Source: Candidatus Nanopelagicales bacterium (lineage in GTDB: Bacteria > Actinomycetota > Actinomycetes > S36-B12 > UBA5976). From it: a stretch of 7,439 nucleotides of DNA. Shown here one piece after another: positions 1 through 6,597 of this stretch. The stretch is taken from positions 1-7,439 of the forward strand of contig JALRCB010000044.1 in assembly GCA_023257525.1 (NCBI GenBank), in the 5' to 3' direction. A model generated the notes under the pieces. The model saw only the letters and a list, made by a program, of their open reading frames with translations, did no database searches and was not told the DNA's origin. The translations under genes were made by a program, and so were the position numbers. Each line of letters starts with the position of its first letter. Within the stretch, counting starts at the first letter, position 1.

Positions 1-186
1 CCATTGCTTAAGGTTATGAACCTTGTTGCATTGCTGATTGCACCTGCAGTTGTAGCGATGACACTTGAAGATAAGGATGCAATGCGCATTGGTTTGGCAT
101 TTGTCGCCACTGCCGTAATCGTTGTCTCAGTGATCATTTCTAAGCGTCGACCAATTGCGGTTGGCGAAGAGGCAATGGCCAGCTAA
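1..186 (+). CDS. hppA: Membrane-bound (H+/Na+-translocating) pyrophosphatase, C-terminal end only
   Basis: The frame is open from the first base and ends at TAA 184-186, so this is the 3' end of a gene that begins outside the window. The visible 61 residues start with PLLKVMNLVALLIAPAVV, which I recognise as the conserved last part of membrane pyrophosphatases (family members read roughly 'NPLIKVMNLVALLIAPAVV'). A second hydrophobic segment follows at about residues 29-46, and then a short basic and polar tail (SKRRPIAVGEE). These enzymes couple hydrolysis of cytoplasmic pyrophosphate to proton or sodium export. The catalytic aspartates and the residues that separate the H+ and Na+ types lie upstream and cannot be checked. 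A TTG or ATG start inside this fragment would make a 60-residue small protein, which I consider unlikely. An hppA gene close upstream of topA is also what I recall for Streptomyces. Confidence 0.85.
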   Translation, partial: PLLKVMNLVALLIAPAVVAMTLEDKDAMRIGLAFVATAVIVVSVIISKRRPIAVGEEAMAS

Positions 187-200
187 CAGCAAAATCACTC

Positions 201-236
201 AGAGAACCCCAGCCTCGCGGTTGGGGTTCTCTTTTT
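201..236 (+). terminator. Rho-independent terminator after hppA
   Basis: The left arm 201-214 (AGAGAACCCCAGCC) pairs with 219-232 (GGTTGGGGTTCTCT). This gives 14 consecutive pairs including one G-U, a 4-nt TCGC loop and a T tract at 232-236. It starts 14 nt after the hppA stop codon. It should end the pyrophosphatase transcript, which implies that topA has its own promoter in 237-406. The hairpin also has an A-rich upstream side (191-194), but the reverse strand has no gene that would need it. Confidence 0.93.
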
Positions 237-247
237 GCCAAAATGTC

Positions 248-293
248 GTTGCGACTAAAGGGAAAAGTTACCCATCCACAGGGGGTTGCGACT
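248..293 (+). repeat. 9-bp direct repeat GTTGCGACT upstream of topA
   Basis: GTTGCGACT occurs at 248-256 and again at 285-293, 37 bp start to start, which is about 3.5 helical turns. Between them lies ACCCATCCACAGGGGGT (270-286), whose ends can pair weakly. Repeats of this size near a promoter can be binding sites, but two 9-mers could also arise by chance. Confidence 0.4.
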
Positions 294-362
294 CGCGGAA
301 CAGACTCGCCAGTTTGACAATGCCCCTAGGCGATAAGGCACACTCTCGGAGATAGCGCTTTT

Positions 363-380
363 GACTCTATATATAGAGTC
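363..380. promoter_or_regulatory. Perfect 18-bp palindrome overlapping the probable topA -10 region
   Basis: GACTCTATATATAGAGTC reads identically on both strands, with no spacer or mismatch. It ends 26 bp before the TTG start of topA, and its right arm contains the candidate -10 hexamers TATAGA and TAGAGT. It could be an operator for a dimeric regulator, or a melting or cruciform element sensitive to supercoiling. As RNA it would fold without a loop-friendly spacer, so a DNA-level role is more natural. The symmetry is seen; the role is inferred. Confidence 0.55.
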
Positions 381-393
381 TTTTGCATTTGCC

Positions 394-400
394 GAAGGGA
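394..400 (+). promoter_or_regulatory. Ribosome binding site that fixes the topA start
   Basis: GAAGGGA lies 6 nt before TTG 407-409. It selects this codon over the earlier in-frame TTGs at 383 and 389, which would place the site inside the coding sequence and add eight or six unusual residues before the conserved N-terminus. Confidence 0.75.
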
Positions 401-406
401 ATCCTT

Positions 407-3178
407 TTGTCGACAACACGCCGTTTGGTTATCGTCGAATCTCCAGCCAAGGCCAAAACCATTCAGAAATACCTAGGCCCAGGTTACGAAGTGACTGCAT
501 CTGTTGGTCACGTTCGCGACCTGCCTGAGCGCGCTGTCGATGTTCCGGCTGAAATCAAGAAGCAGCCTTGGGGCCGCATGGCTATCGATGTCGAGGATGA
601 CTTCACCCCTTATTACGTAGTTAGCTCCAAAAAGAAGGACAAAGTTACCGAGCTAAAGCGCATGCTTGCCGACGCTGACGAACTATTGCTCGCAACTGAC
701 GAGGACCGCGAAGGTGAAGCTATCGCTTGGCACCTTATGGAAATCCTTCGACCAAAAGTTCCAGTGCGACGAATGGTGTTCCATGAAATTACTCCAGAGG
801 CAATTCGGCACGCTGCTGAATCAACACGTGACCTTGATATGCAACTGGTGGATGCCCAGGAAACTCGTCGCTTAATCGATCGACTTTATGGTTTCGAAGT
901 TTCACCAGTTCTATGGCGCAAAGTTCAAGCTGGCCTTTCTGCCGGTCGTGTGCAATCCGTTGCAACTCGACTAATTGTTGAAAAAGAACGCGAGCGCATC
1001 GCTTACAAGCGTGCTTCATACTGGGACATCGAAGGAACTTTCGATCCACAATCATTCAGTGCAAACTTAGTTGCAGTTGATGGCAAGAAGATTGCCCAGG
1101 GTAAGGATTTTGATTCACTCGCTCAACTTAAAGATGCCAGCATCGTTCACCTTGATGAAGATGTTGCAAAGAGTTTGTGCACATCACTAAGCGGTGCAAA
1201 GTTTGAAGTTCGTTCCGTAGATGATCGTCCATACTCAAGTAAGCCAAAAGCACCATTCATGACTTCGACGATGCAACAAGCCGCATCAGGCCGATTGAAG
1301 TGGGGAGCGCAGCGCACTATGCGAGTTGCGCAGGCTTTGTATGAACGCGGTTACATCACTTACATGCGTACTGACTCAACAACACTTTCTGACACTGCAT
1401 TAAATGCAGCGCGCAAACAAGCTGCCGAACTTTACGGCAGCGATCACGTTTCCGAAGCACCACGTCGTTACGATCGCAAAGTTAAGAACGCGCAAGAAGC
1501 GCACGAAGCGATTCGTCCAGCTGGTGACGTATTCCGCACACCGGCTGAAGTTGCTGGCGAATTAGTTGGCGATGAGTTTGCGCTGTATGACTTGATTTGG
1601 AAGCGCACCGTTGCCAGCCAGATGGCTGATGCCAAGGGAACTACTGCAACGATTCGTATCGGTGCAACTAGTGGCGATGGCCGCGATGCTGAATTCTCAG
1701 CAAGTGGAACAGTTATTACTTTCCGTGGCCACATGGCTGCCTACGATGATGCTGACGAAGACCAAGACGAAAAGAACGAAGCTCGGCGCTTGCCAGCACT
1801 CAAGGTAGGGGACTCAGTAACTGCAGTTTCCTTGGAACCAAGTGGTCACTCCACGAATCCACCAGCTCGTTACACCGAAGCTACTTTGGTTCAAAAGCTT
1901 GAAGAACTTGGTATCGGTCGCCCTTCAACTTATGCCGCAATCGTTAGCCGCATTATTGATCAGGGTTATGTGTGGAAGCGCGGTAGCGCATTAGTTCCAC
2001 ACTTCTTAGCATTTACAGTTACTCGTTTGATGGAAGAAAACTTCACACAACTTGTTGACTACGACTTCACTGCTTCACTTGAAGAAGTACTGGATGAAAT
2101 TGCCAACGGTGAGCAAGGACGTTTAGAAGTTCTAAAGCGCTTCTACTTCGGCGAAAAAACCGAAGGATCGATTTTCCCTGGCTTAGCTCCACTGGTTTCG
2201 GTCTATGGCGACATTGATGCCCGAGCAATGGCATCACTACCAATCGAAGGCCATGAGGGAATCATTCGGGTTGGTAAGTATGGTCCGTACTTAGAGCGCG
2301 GTGAAGGTGAAACTTTGCAGCGCGCAAACATCCCACAGGATCTTGCGCCTGATGAAATGACAGCAGAAAAAGCTGAAGAGCTTTTCAATGCTCCTTCAGG
2401 TGAACGCGAACTTGGTATCGATCCAGAAACCGAGCGCGTAATCATGGCAAAGACCGGACGTTATGGTCCGTACTTCACTGAAGTATTGCCAGAAGGCTCA
2501 CCTAAGAAAGAAAAGCCCCGCACTGCATCACTGTTCTCAACTATGGATGTTGAACAAGTAACTCTTGATGATGCACTTCGAATGTTTACTTTGCCGCGCG
2601 AAATCGGTTTAGATCCAACTGAAGGTGAACCAATCACTGCGCAGAATGGTCGCTACGGTCCGTATTTGTTAAAGGGTAAAGACTCCCGCACTTTGCCAGA
2701 CGAAGAATCAATCTTCAGTTGCACCCTTGAAGAAGCACTTGCACTATTTGCGCAACCTAAACTTCGACGTGGTCGGGGACAGGCAGCTGGCCCACTAAAG
2801 GTTGTCGGCGTTGACCCATCAACTCAAAAAGAGGTTGTGGTTCGCGAAGGTCGCTTCGGTATCTACATCACTGATGGTGAAACCAACGCTTCACTTCGTG
2901 GTGGTGATTCAGTTGAGACGATTTCAATTGAGCGCGCATCTGACTTGTTAGCTGAGCGTCGCGCAGCTGGTCCATCTGTAAAGAAGCCAGCCGCTCGTAA
3001 GGCTACAGCCAAGAAGCCTCTAGTTAAGAAGAAAGCTACCGCCAAAAAGAAAGCTGCCAAGAAAACTGTTGGAACAACCAAAGTAATTAGCGGTGCAGCA
3101 GCCAAGAAGGCAGCAGCAAAAACAAAGACCGGTGTTGGTTCAGCGCCTGTCGAATCTGACGTCACACCAGTTGGCTAG
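407..3178 (+). CDS. topA: DNA topoisomerase I (type IA)
   Basis: This 923-residue enzyme relaxes negatively supercoiled DNA by cutting and resealing one strand through a 5'-phosphotyrosine. The TTG start at 407 gives MSTTRRLVIVESPAKAKT. The Toprim domain shows Glu11 (VESPAKAKTI) and the DxDxE acid set in ATDEDREGE (Asp98, Asp100, Glu102). The catalytic tyrosine is Tyr319 in GYITYMRTDST. After about residue 600 the zinc-finger region of E. coli TopA is replaced by topoisomerase C-terminal repeats, seen as GKYGPY, GRYGPY, GRYGPY and GRFGIY near residues 623, 685, 749 and 816. Only two cysteines are visible in the protein, so zinc ribbons are absent. The last ~60 residues are rich in Lys and Ala. 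This layout is typical of actinobacteria, where the basic tail supports DNA binding and strand passage and contacts RNA polymerase in mycobacteria. The gene is complete, with tmk 10 nt downstream. Confidence 0.97.
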   Translation: MSTTRRLVIVESPAKAKTIQKYLGPGYEVTASVGHVRDLPERAVDVPAEIKKQPWGRMAIDVEDDFTPYYVVSSKKKDKVTELKRMLADADELLLATDEDREGEAIAWHLMEILRPKVPVRRMVFHEITPEAIRHAAESTRDLDMQLVDAQETRRLIDRLYGFEVSPVLWRKVQAGLSAGRVQSVATRLIVEKERERIAYKRASYWDIEGTFDPQSFSANLVAVDGKKIAQGKDFDSLAQLKDASIVHLDEDVAKSLCTSLSGAKFEVRSVDDRPYSSKPKAPFMTSTMQQAASGRLKWGAQRTMRVAQALYERGYITYMRTDSTTLSDTALNAARKQAAELYGSDHVSEAPRRYDRKVKNAQEAHEAIRPAGDVFRTPAEVAGELVGDEFALYDLIWKRTVASQMADAKGTTATIRIGATSGDGRDAEFSASGTVITFRGHMAAYDDADEDQDEKNEARRLPALKVGDSVTAVSLEPSGHSTNPPARYTEATLVQKLEELGIGRPSTYAAIVSRIIDQGYVWKRGSALVPHFLAFTVTRLMEENFTQLVDYDFTASLEEVLDEIANGEQGRLEVLKRFYFGEKTEGSIFPGLAPLVSVYGDIDARAMASLPIEGHEGIIRVGKYGPYLERGEGETLQRANIPQDLAPDEMTAEKAEELFNAPSGERELGIDPETERVIMAKTGRYGPYFTEVLPEGSPKKEKPRTASLFSTMDVEQVTLDDALRMFTLPREIGLDPTEGEPITAQNGRYGPYLLKGKDSRTLPDEESIFSCTLEEALALFAQPKLRRGRGQAAGPLKVVGVDPSTQKEVVVREGRFGIYITDGETNASLRGGDSVETISIERASDLLAERRAAGPSVKKPAARKATAKKPLVKKKATAKKKAAKKTVGTTKVISGAAAKKAAAKTKTGVGSAPVESDVTPVG
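2975..3125 (+). repeat. Low-complexity segment coding for the Lys/Ala-rich TopA tail
   Basis: Degenerate runs of GCC/GCA and AAG/AAA codons encode recurring 'AKK' and 'KKAxAKK' units from about residue 857 to 906 of TopA. The DNA is imperfectly repetitive (for example GCCAAGAAG at more than one place). Such tails vary in length between related strains. The segment also creates a long but spurious alanine- and phenylalanine-rich open frame on the reverse strand. Confidence 0.6.
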
Positions 3179-3188
3179 AGTTTGAGTT
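3176..3188 (+). promoter_or_regulatory. Possible internal promoter for a leaderless tmk transcript
   Basis: TAGAGT at 3176-3181 includes the topA stop codon and fits the actinobacterial -10 pattern TANNNT. It ends 7 nt before the tmk GTG, the spacing expected when transcription starts at the first base of the start codon. The gap has no purine-rich ribosome binding site better than TTTGAG, which is consistent with leaderless initiation. No good -35 is visible. Simple read-through from topA is the alternative. Confidence 0.3.
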
Positions 3189-3809
3189 GTGGCTACCGGA
3201 TTGTTTATTGCGATTGAAGGCGGTGAAGGCGCTGGAAAATCCACGCATTCAAAGCGCCTTGCGGAATACCTGCAATCACTTGGACATGAAGTAGTCCTAA
3301 CTCGGGAACCTGGTGGTACGCCAACTGCCGAAAAGATCCGCAATATTTTGTTGGATCCAGAAATCACTGACATGCCAGATCACACCGAAGCCTTGTTATT
3401 CGCAGCTTCGCGCGCAGATCATGCAGCTAACTTGATTCGTCCAGCGCTGGAACGTGGTGCAACGGTTATCTGTGATCGCTACTTCGATTCATCCGTTGCC
3501 TATCAAGGTTTCTCACGCGGATTAGGCGCTGACAAGATTCGTGACTTAAGCCTTTGGGCCACTGGAAATCTAATTCCTGATTTCACTATTTACTTGGACG
3601 TGCCTCATGAAGCAGCAGAACAACGCATGGATGGCACGGATCGCATGGAAATTCAGTCCCGCGATTTTCACGAAGTCGTGCATCAGGCCTTCCGTGACAT
3701 TGCGGCGGCATCGCCTTATCCAAACGTAGTTATTGATGCGACCGCACCAAAAGATGATGTTGCAGCTGCCGTTCGGTCTGCAATTGATGGAGTGCTCGCA
3801 TCGCGATGA
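3189..3809 (+). CDS. tmk: Thymidylate kinase (dTMP kinase)
   Basis: This 206-residue cytoplasmic enzyme phosphorylates dTMP to dTDP with ATP, an essential step in making dTTP. It shows the P-loop GGEGAGKST (residues 11-19), the TREPGGT nucleotide-site motif, the signature CDRYFDSSVAYQG (residues 95-107) and a lid region with DRMEIQSRDF. Length and motifs match the common bacterial family, with E. coli-like rather than M. tuberculosis-like sequence (the latter has a GVDGAGK-type P-loop). GTG at 3189 places the P-loop at the usual distance from the N-terminus. The gene lies 10 nt after topA and overlaps holB by 4 nt (ATGA), so it is probably co-transcribed with both. Unlike some Streptomyces homologues that I recall as longer fusions, this is a single-domain protein. 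Confidence 0.97.
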   Translation: MATGLFIAIEGGEGAGKSTHSKRLAEYLQSLGHEVVLTREPGGTPTAEKIRNILLDPEITDMPDHTEALLFAASRADHAANLIRPALERGATVICDRYFDSSVAYQGFSRGLGADKIRDLSLWATGNLIPDFTIYLDVPHEAAEQRMDGTDRMEIQSRDFHEVVHQAFRDIAAASPYPNVVIDATAPKDDVAAAVRSAIDGVLASR

Positions 3810-4999
3810 ATGTTTTTGATTCCTTGATTGGTCAAGAGCATGCCGTTGAAGAAATGAAGCACGCAGCAACTGACGCTGCAAAGGTAGCAATTGGTGAACG
3901 TGGTGATGCCATGACACATGCTTGGTTAATCACTGGCCCACCAGGAAGTGGTCGCAGCACACTCGCGCTTGCCTTCGCTGCATCACTCATCTGTCCTAAT
4001 GGTGGCTGTGGTGAATGTGTTGACTGTCGAAATGTTGCAGCTGGTATTCATCCTGACGTGGAGCACATCGTTCCCGAAGGTGTGATCTACAAAGTAGATG
4101 ACACTCGCAACTTAATCGAACGCGCATCACTACTTCCAACTCGATCGCCGTGGCACGTAATTGTGGTTGAAGACGTGGATCGTTTCCGAATCGACGCAGC
4201 TTCCACTTTGCTTAAGTCACTTGAAGAACCACCACCAGCAACTGTTTGGCTGCTGTGTGCTCCAACCGTTGATGATGTATTCCCAACAATCCGTAGCCGT
4301 TGCCGTCACGTTGCCTTAACTTCGCCAACTTTCGCTGCGATATCGCAGCAGTTAACTGCGCGCTTTGGTATTAATCCAGCGATGGCAGCCTGGGCAACGC
4401 GCGCTGCGCAAGGCCATATTGGGCGAGCTCGAGCACTTGCCACTGATGAGAACGTGCGACTGCGCCGCAAACAAATCTTGGATATCCCGACAAACCTTCG
4501 GGTTGTCAGCTCGTGCTTCGATCAGGCAAACAAAATTGTGGCCAGTGCAAATGCTGATGCGGATGCCATCGTGACCCCACTTGATCAAGAAGATGATCAA
4601 GACATTCGCACTGCATTTGGTGAAGGCGCTGAAGGTAAAGGGCTAAAGACTGTCGAGCGACAAATGAAGAGCGCGCTGAAGGATCTAGATGATCGAGCCA
4701 AGTCGCGCCGCCGCCGAGTCCTTAGTGATCAATACGATCGAGTTTTGCTGGACTTAACGGGTTATTACCGGGATGTCCTAGTGATTCAATCAGGTGCAGA
4801 AGTCGAACTAGTAAATGAAGAACTTCGAGAATCAATTGAGCGCATTGCAAGTGTCGATGATGAATCTTCGACTTTGCGAAGAATTGCTGCAATTACCGAA
4901 GCTCGCGACCAAATTGTTGCAAACGTCAATCCTCTGAATGCCTTTGAGTCACTATTGGTAAGCCTGCGAGATCCTCGGCTTACCGCAATTGTTGGATAG
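3806..4999 (+). CDS. holB: DNA polymerase III, delta-prime subunit (clamp loader)
   Basis: This 397-residue AAA+ protein is a subunit of the clamp loader that places the beta sliding clamp on primed DNA. The N-terminus MNVFDSLIGQEHAVEEM is typical. The P-loop is GPPGSGRST (44-52) with Arg50 in place of the catalytic lysine. A zinc-binding cysteine set follows at Cys63, Cys68, Cys71 and Cys74. The Walker B-like site is VVEDVDRF, followed by LLKSLEEPPP, and the arginine-finger 'SRC' motif is SRSRC-like, seen as RSRC at 163-166. The degraded P-loop fits the known non-ATPase role of delta-prime and matches the actinobacterial form. The C-terminal part (about residues 240-397) is variable and contains the basic stretch KSRRRR before the helical collar domain. 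The start overlaps the tmk stop as ATGA, which suggests translational coupling; a weak GGAG lies 13 nt upstream. Confidence 0.94.
   Translation: MNVFDSLIGQEHAVEEMKHAATDAAKVAIGERGDAMTHAWLITGPPGSGRSTLALAFAASLICPNGGCGECVDCRNVAAGIHPDVEHIVPEGVIYKVDDTRNLIERASLLPTRSPWHVIVVEDVDRFRIDAASTLLKSLEEPPPATVWLLCAPTVDDVFPTIRSRCRHVALTSPTFAAISQQLTARFGINPAMAAWATRAAQGHIGRARALATDENVRLRRKQILDIPTNLRVVSSCFDQANKIVASANADADAIVTPLDQEDDQDIRTAFGEGAEGKGLKTVERQMKSALKDLDDRAKSRRRRVLSDQYDRVLLDLTGYYRDVLVIQSGAEVELVNEELRESIERIASVDDESSTLRRIAAITEARDQIVANVNPLNAFESLLVSLRDPRLTAIVG
4334..4359. repeat. Two abutting perfect palindromes inside holB
   Basis: GCTGCGATATCGCAGC (4334-4349) is a perfect 16-bp palindrome. It shares its last two bases with a perfect 12-bp palindrome GCAGTTAACTGC (4348-4359). 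Both lie in holB codons for AAISQQLTA just after the SRC-motif module, and the first uses the otherwise uncommon isoleucine codon ATA. The symmetry is certain; a role is not known. Confidence 0.6.
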
Positions 5000-5023
5000 T
5001 TTCGCGATCTTCTGACTCTGGTT

Positions 5024-5029
5024 TAAGGT
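5024..5029 (+). promoter_or_regulatory. Candidate -10 hexamer for the hydrolase gene
   Basis: TAAGGT fits TANNNT and lies in the 57-nt gap after holB. It would start transcription near 5036, giving a leader of about 20 nt to the TTG at 5057. The 17-bp upstream position is TTCGCG (5001-5006), a poor -35. No terminator is visible after holB, so read-through is equally possible. Confidence 0.3.
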
Positions 5030-5046
5030 CGAGATAGATACTTTTT

Positions 5047-5051
5047 GGGAG
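5047..5051 (+). promoter_or_regulatory. Ribosome binding site that decides the hydrolase start
   Basis: GGGAG lies 5 nt before TTG 5057-5059. The earlier in-frame TTG at 5045 overlaps this site and has only weak purine content upstream, so 5057 is preferred. The choice changes the N-terminus by four residues. Confidence 0.6.
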
Positions 5052-5056
5052 CGTTC

Positions 5057-6586
5057 TTGCGGAAATTTCTAGCCATAGTCCTTGCGATCTTTGTGGCAAT
5101 CGTTACCACCCTTGGTTACCGAATGACCCAATCGGATCCAGCAGATAGCAGTTCCCCAAAGCCAAGCGCATCAGTGCCACAGGGTGACGGACTGGATGGT
5201 TACTACGCACAAGAACTTGAATGGTCAGAGTGCAATGAGGGTTTTGAGTGTGCAACATTCAATGTGCCTATCGACTACGCAAACCCAGCTGACGGCGCAA
5301 TGCAAATCTCTGCAATTCGAAAACTAGCTACTGGAACCGCTTTGGGCTCCTTAGTTTTGAATCCCGGTGGACCAGGTGGATCAGGAATCGAATACACAAC
5401 TTATGCCGAGTATGTAGTTAGCGATACCTTGCGTGAAAACTTTGACATTGTTGGTTTCGATCCACGCGGAGTAGGAGAGAGCACGCCTGTTGAATGCTTG
5501 GACGACGCACAGACCGAAGAGTACATTGCTCTTGATGGTTCGCCTGATGATCAAACTGAAATTGATCAAGCGCAACAAATGGCTGAACTTTTTGGACAGA
5601 CTTGTGCTGCTAACTCTCCAGACACTTTCAAATTCCTTGATACTGTCAGTGCGACAAGAGACATCGATATCTTGCGGGCGCTATTAGGTGACGAAAAGTT
5701 GAATTGGCTCGGAAAGAGTTATGGCACTTTTCTAGGTGCAACTTATGCGGATCTGTTCCCAGATCGAGTTGGTCGGATGTTACTTGATGGTGCGATAGAT
5801 CCAACGCTTACAAATGAACAGCTTTCATATGGACAAGCTCTAGGTTTTGAGTTGGCACTGAATAGGTTCGTGGATGACTGCGTCACCAAATCAGATTGCC
5901 CTCTCTCAGCAAGTGGCGCAGCGGGAGTTTCCGAAGTTGGCGATCTATTGATCGAACTGGATGCAAATCCAATAACTCTGGATGATGGTCGGTTGTTTAC
6001 CCAAGCAATGGGAACGTTAGGTGTTGTTGGCTCGTTGTATGACAAGCAATACGGTTGGCCGGAGTTGCGCACAAATCTAGGTCTTGCCTTTGATGGTGAT
6101 TTTTCAGGCCTTGCTTCCAGTGTTGACTTTTACACTGGTCGACAATCTGATGGCAGCTATAAAGACAACTCAAACGATGCCATCGCAGCCGTGAATTGTT
6201 TAGATCGTCCAGATCGCGCCACAACCGAACAAACTGTTGCACTTGCGAGTGAATGGAAAAAAGTGGCACCTAACTTCGGTGAGTACTTAGCCTGGAGCAA
6301 CATAAGTTGCAGTTACTGGCAAGCCGAAGCCACTGGTGTGCCGAAAGAAATCACAGCACCTGGAACTCCAACAATCTTGGTTGTTGGAACTGTTAACGAT
6401 CCAGCAACTCCTTATGCCTGGAGTCAGGCTTTGGCAGCTCAGTTATCAAAGGGAGTCCTGCTAACCCTGGATGGTGATGGGCATACTGCCTACTACCAAG
6501 GCTCAAAGTGCATCGATGAAATCGTCGATAATTTCTACTTAACTGGAGAAGTTGAAGATGGAATTACTTGTACCGATGGTCCTTAA
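5057..6586 (+). CDS. Secreted alpha/beta hydrolase, tripeptidyl-aminopeptidase (TAP) type
   Basis: This 509-residue protein begins MRKFLAIVLAIFVAIVTTLGY, a signal peptide or N-terminal anchor without a lipobox cysteine, followed by a Ser/Pro-rich linker, so it should act outside the membrane. The fold is shown by the oxyanion-type loop NPGGPGGSG (102-110), GFDPRGVGES (133-142), the nucleophile Ser221 in GKSYGT, Asp448 in VVGTVNDPATP and His476 in DGDGHTAYY. The last two lie in the TAP-like C-terminal domain. Family members release N-terminal tri- or dipeptides or cleave esters and amides; Hip1/CaeA of M. tuberculosis is a related protease. Substrate cannot be told here. Ten cysteines after the signal suggest several disulfides. 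The annotated start is TTG at 5057, with TTG 5045 as alternative. A hydrolase of this type after holB is, as I recall, common in actinobacteria. Confidence 0.9.
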   Translation: MRKFLAIVLAIFVAIVTTLGYRMTQSDPADSSSPKPSASVPQGDGLDGYYAQELEWSECNEGFECATFNVPIDYANPADGAMQISAIRKLATGTALGSLVLNPGGPGGSGIEYTTYAEYVVSDTLRENFDIVGFDPRGVGESTPVECLDDAQTEEYIALDGSPDDQTEIDQAQQMAELFGQTCAANSPDTFKFLDTVSATRDIDILRALLGDEKLNWLGKSYGTFLGATYADLFPDRVGRMLLDGAIDPTLTNEQLSYGQALGFELALNRFVDDCVTKSDCPLSASGAAGVSEVGDLLIELDANPITLDDGRLFTQAMGTLGVVGSLYDKQYGWPELRTNLGLAFDGDFSGLASSVDFYTGRQSDGSYKDNSNDAIAAVNCLDRPDRATTEQTVALASEWKKVAPNFGEYLAWSNISCSYWQAEATGVPKEITAPGTPTILVVGTVNDPATPYAWSQALAAQLSKGVLLTLDGDGHTAYYQGSKCIDEIVDNFYLTGEVEDGITCTDGP

Positions 6587-6597
6587 CTTTCGTGCGT

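Larger units (their letters stand above)
237..406 (+). promoter_or_regulatory. topA upstream control region
   Basis: No gene is visible in this roughly 170-bp gap. It must contain the topA promoter because a strong terminator lies upstream. Candidate -10 hexamers of the actinobacterial TANNNT type are TAGAGT at 374-379 and the overlapping TATAGA at 372-377. Either would start transcription near 384-387 and leave a leader of about 20 nt carrying the ribosome binding site at 394-400. No convincing -35 matches them: 351-356 is GATAGC. A consensus-like TTGACA at 314-319 has no good -10 at 16-18 bp. The region also holds the 9-bp direct repeat and the 18-bp palindrome listed separately. Confidence 0.5.

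Noticed and set aside
271..281. DnaA box or replication-origin signal near CCATCCACAGG
   Set aside because: A single site with two mismatches to the box, with no cluster of boxes and no dnaA or dnaN neighbour.
314..319. TTGACA as a -35 element for topA
   Set aside because: The hexamer matches the consensus, but no TANNNT -10 lies 16-18 bp downstream (337-342 is GGCACA).
155..355. Possible small protein of 66 residues overlapping the hppA end and running to 355
   Set aside because: It reads straight through the intrinsic terminator, has no ribosome binding site and no recognisable sequence.
2863..3165. Reverse-strand open frame of 100 residues, hydrophobic and rich in Ala and Phe
   Set aside because: It is the complement of the Lys/Ala codon runs in the TopA tail. 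AAG/AAA read backwards gives CTT/TTT (Leu/Phe), so the membrane-like look is an artefact.
3570..3919. Reverse-strand open frames of 115 and 67 residues across the tmk-holB junction
   Set aside because: They lie opposite two well-supported genes, have no ribosome binding site or family motif, and fit the pattern of shadow frames.
5000..5056. tRNA gene or terminator between holB and the hydrolase
   Set aside because: The gap is 57 nt, too short for a tRNA, and no GC stem followed by a T run is visible.
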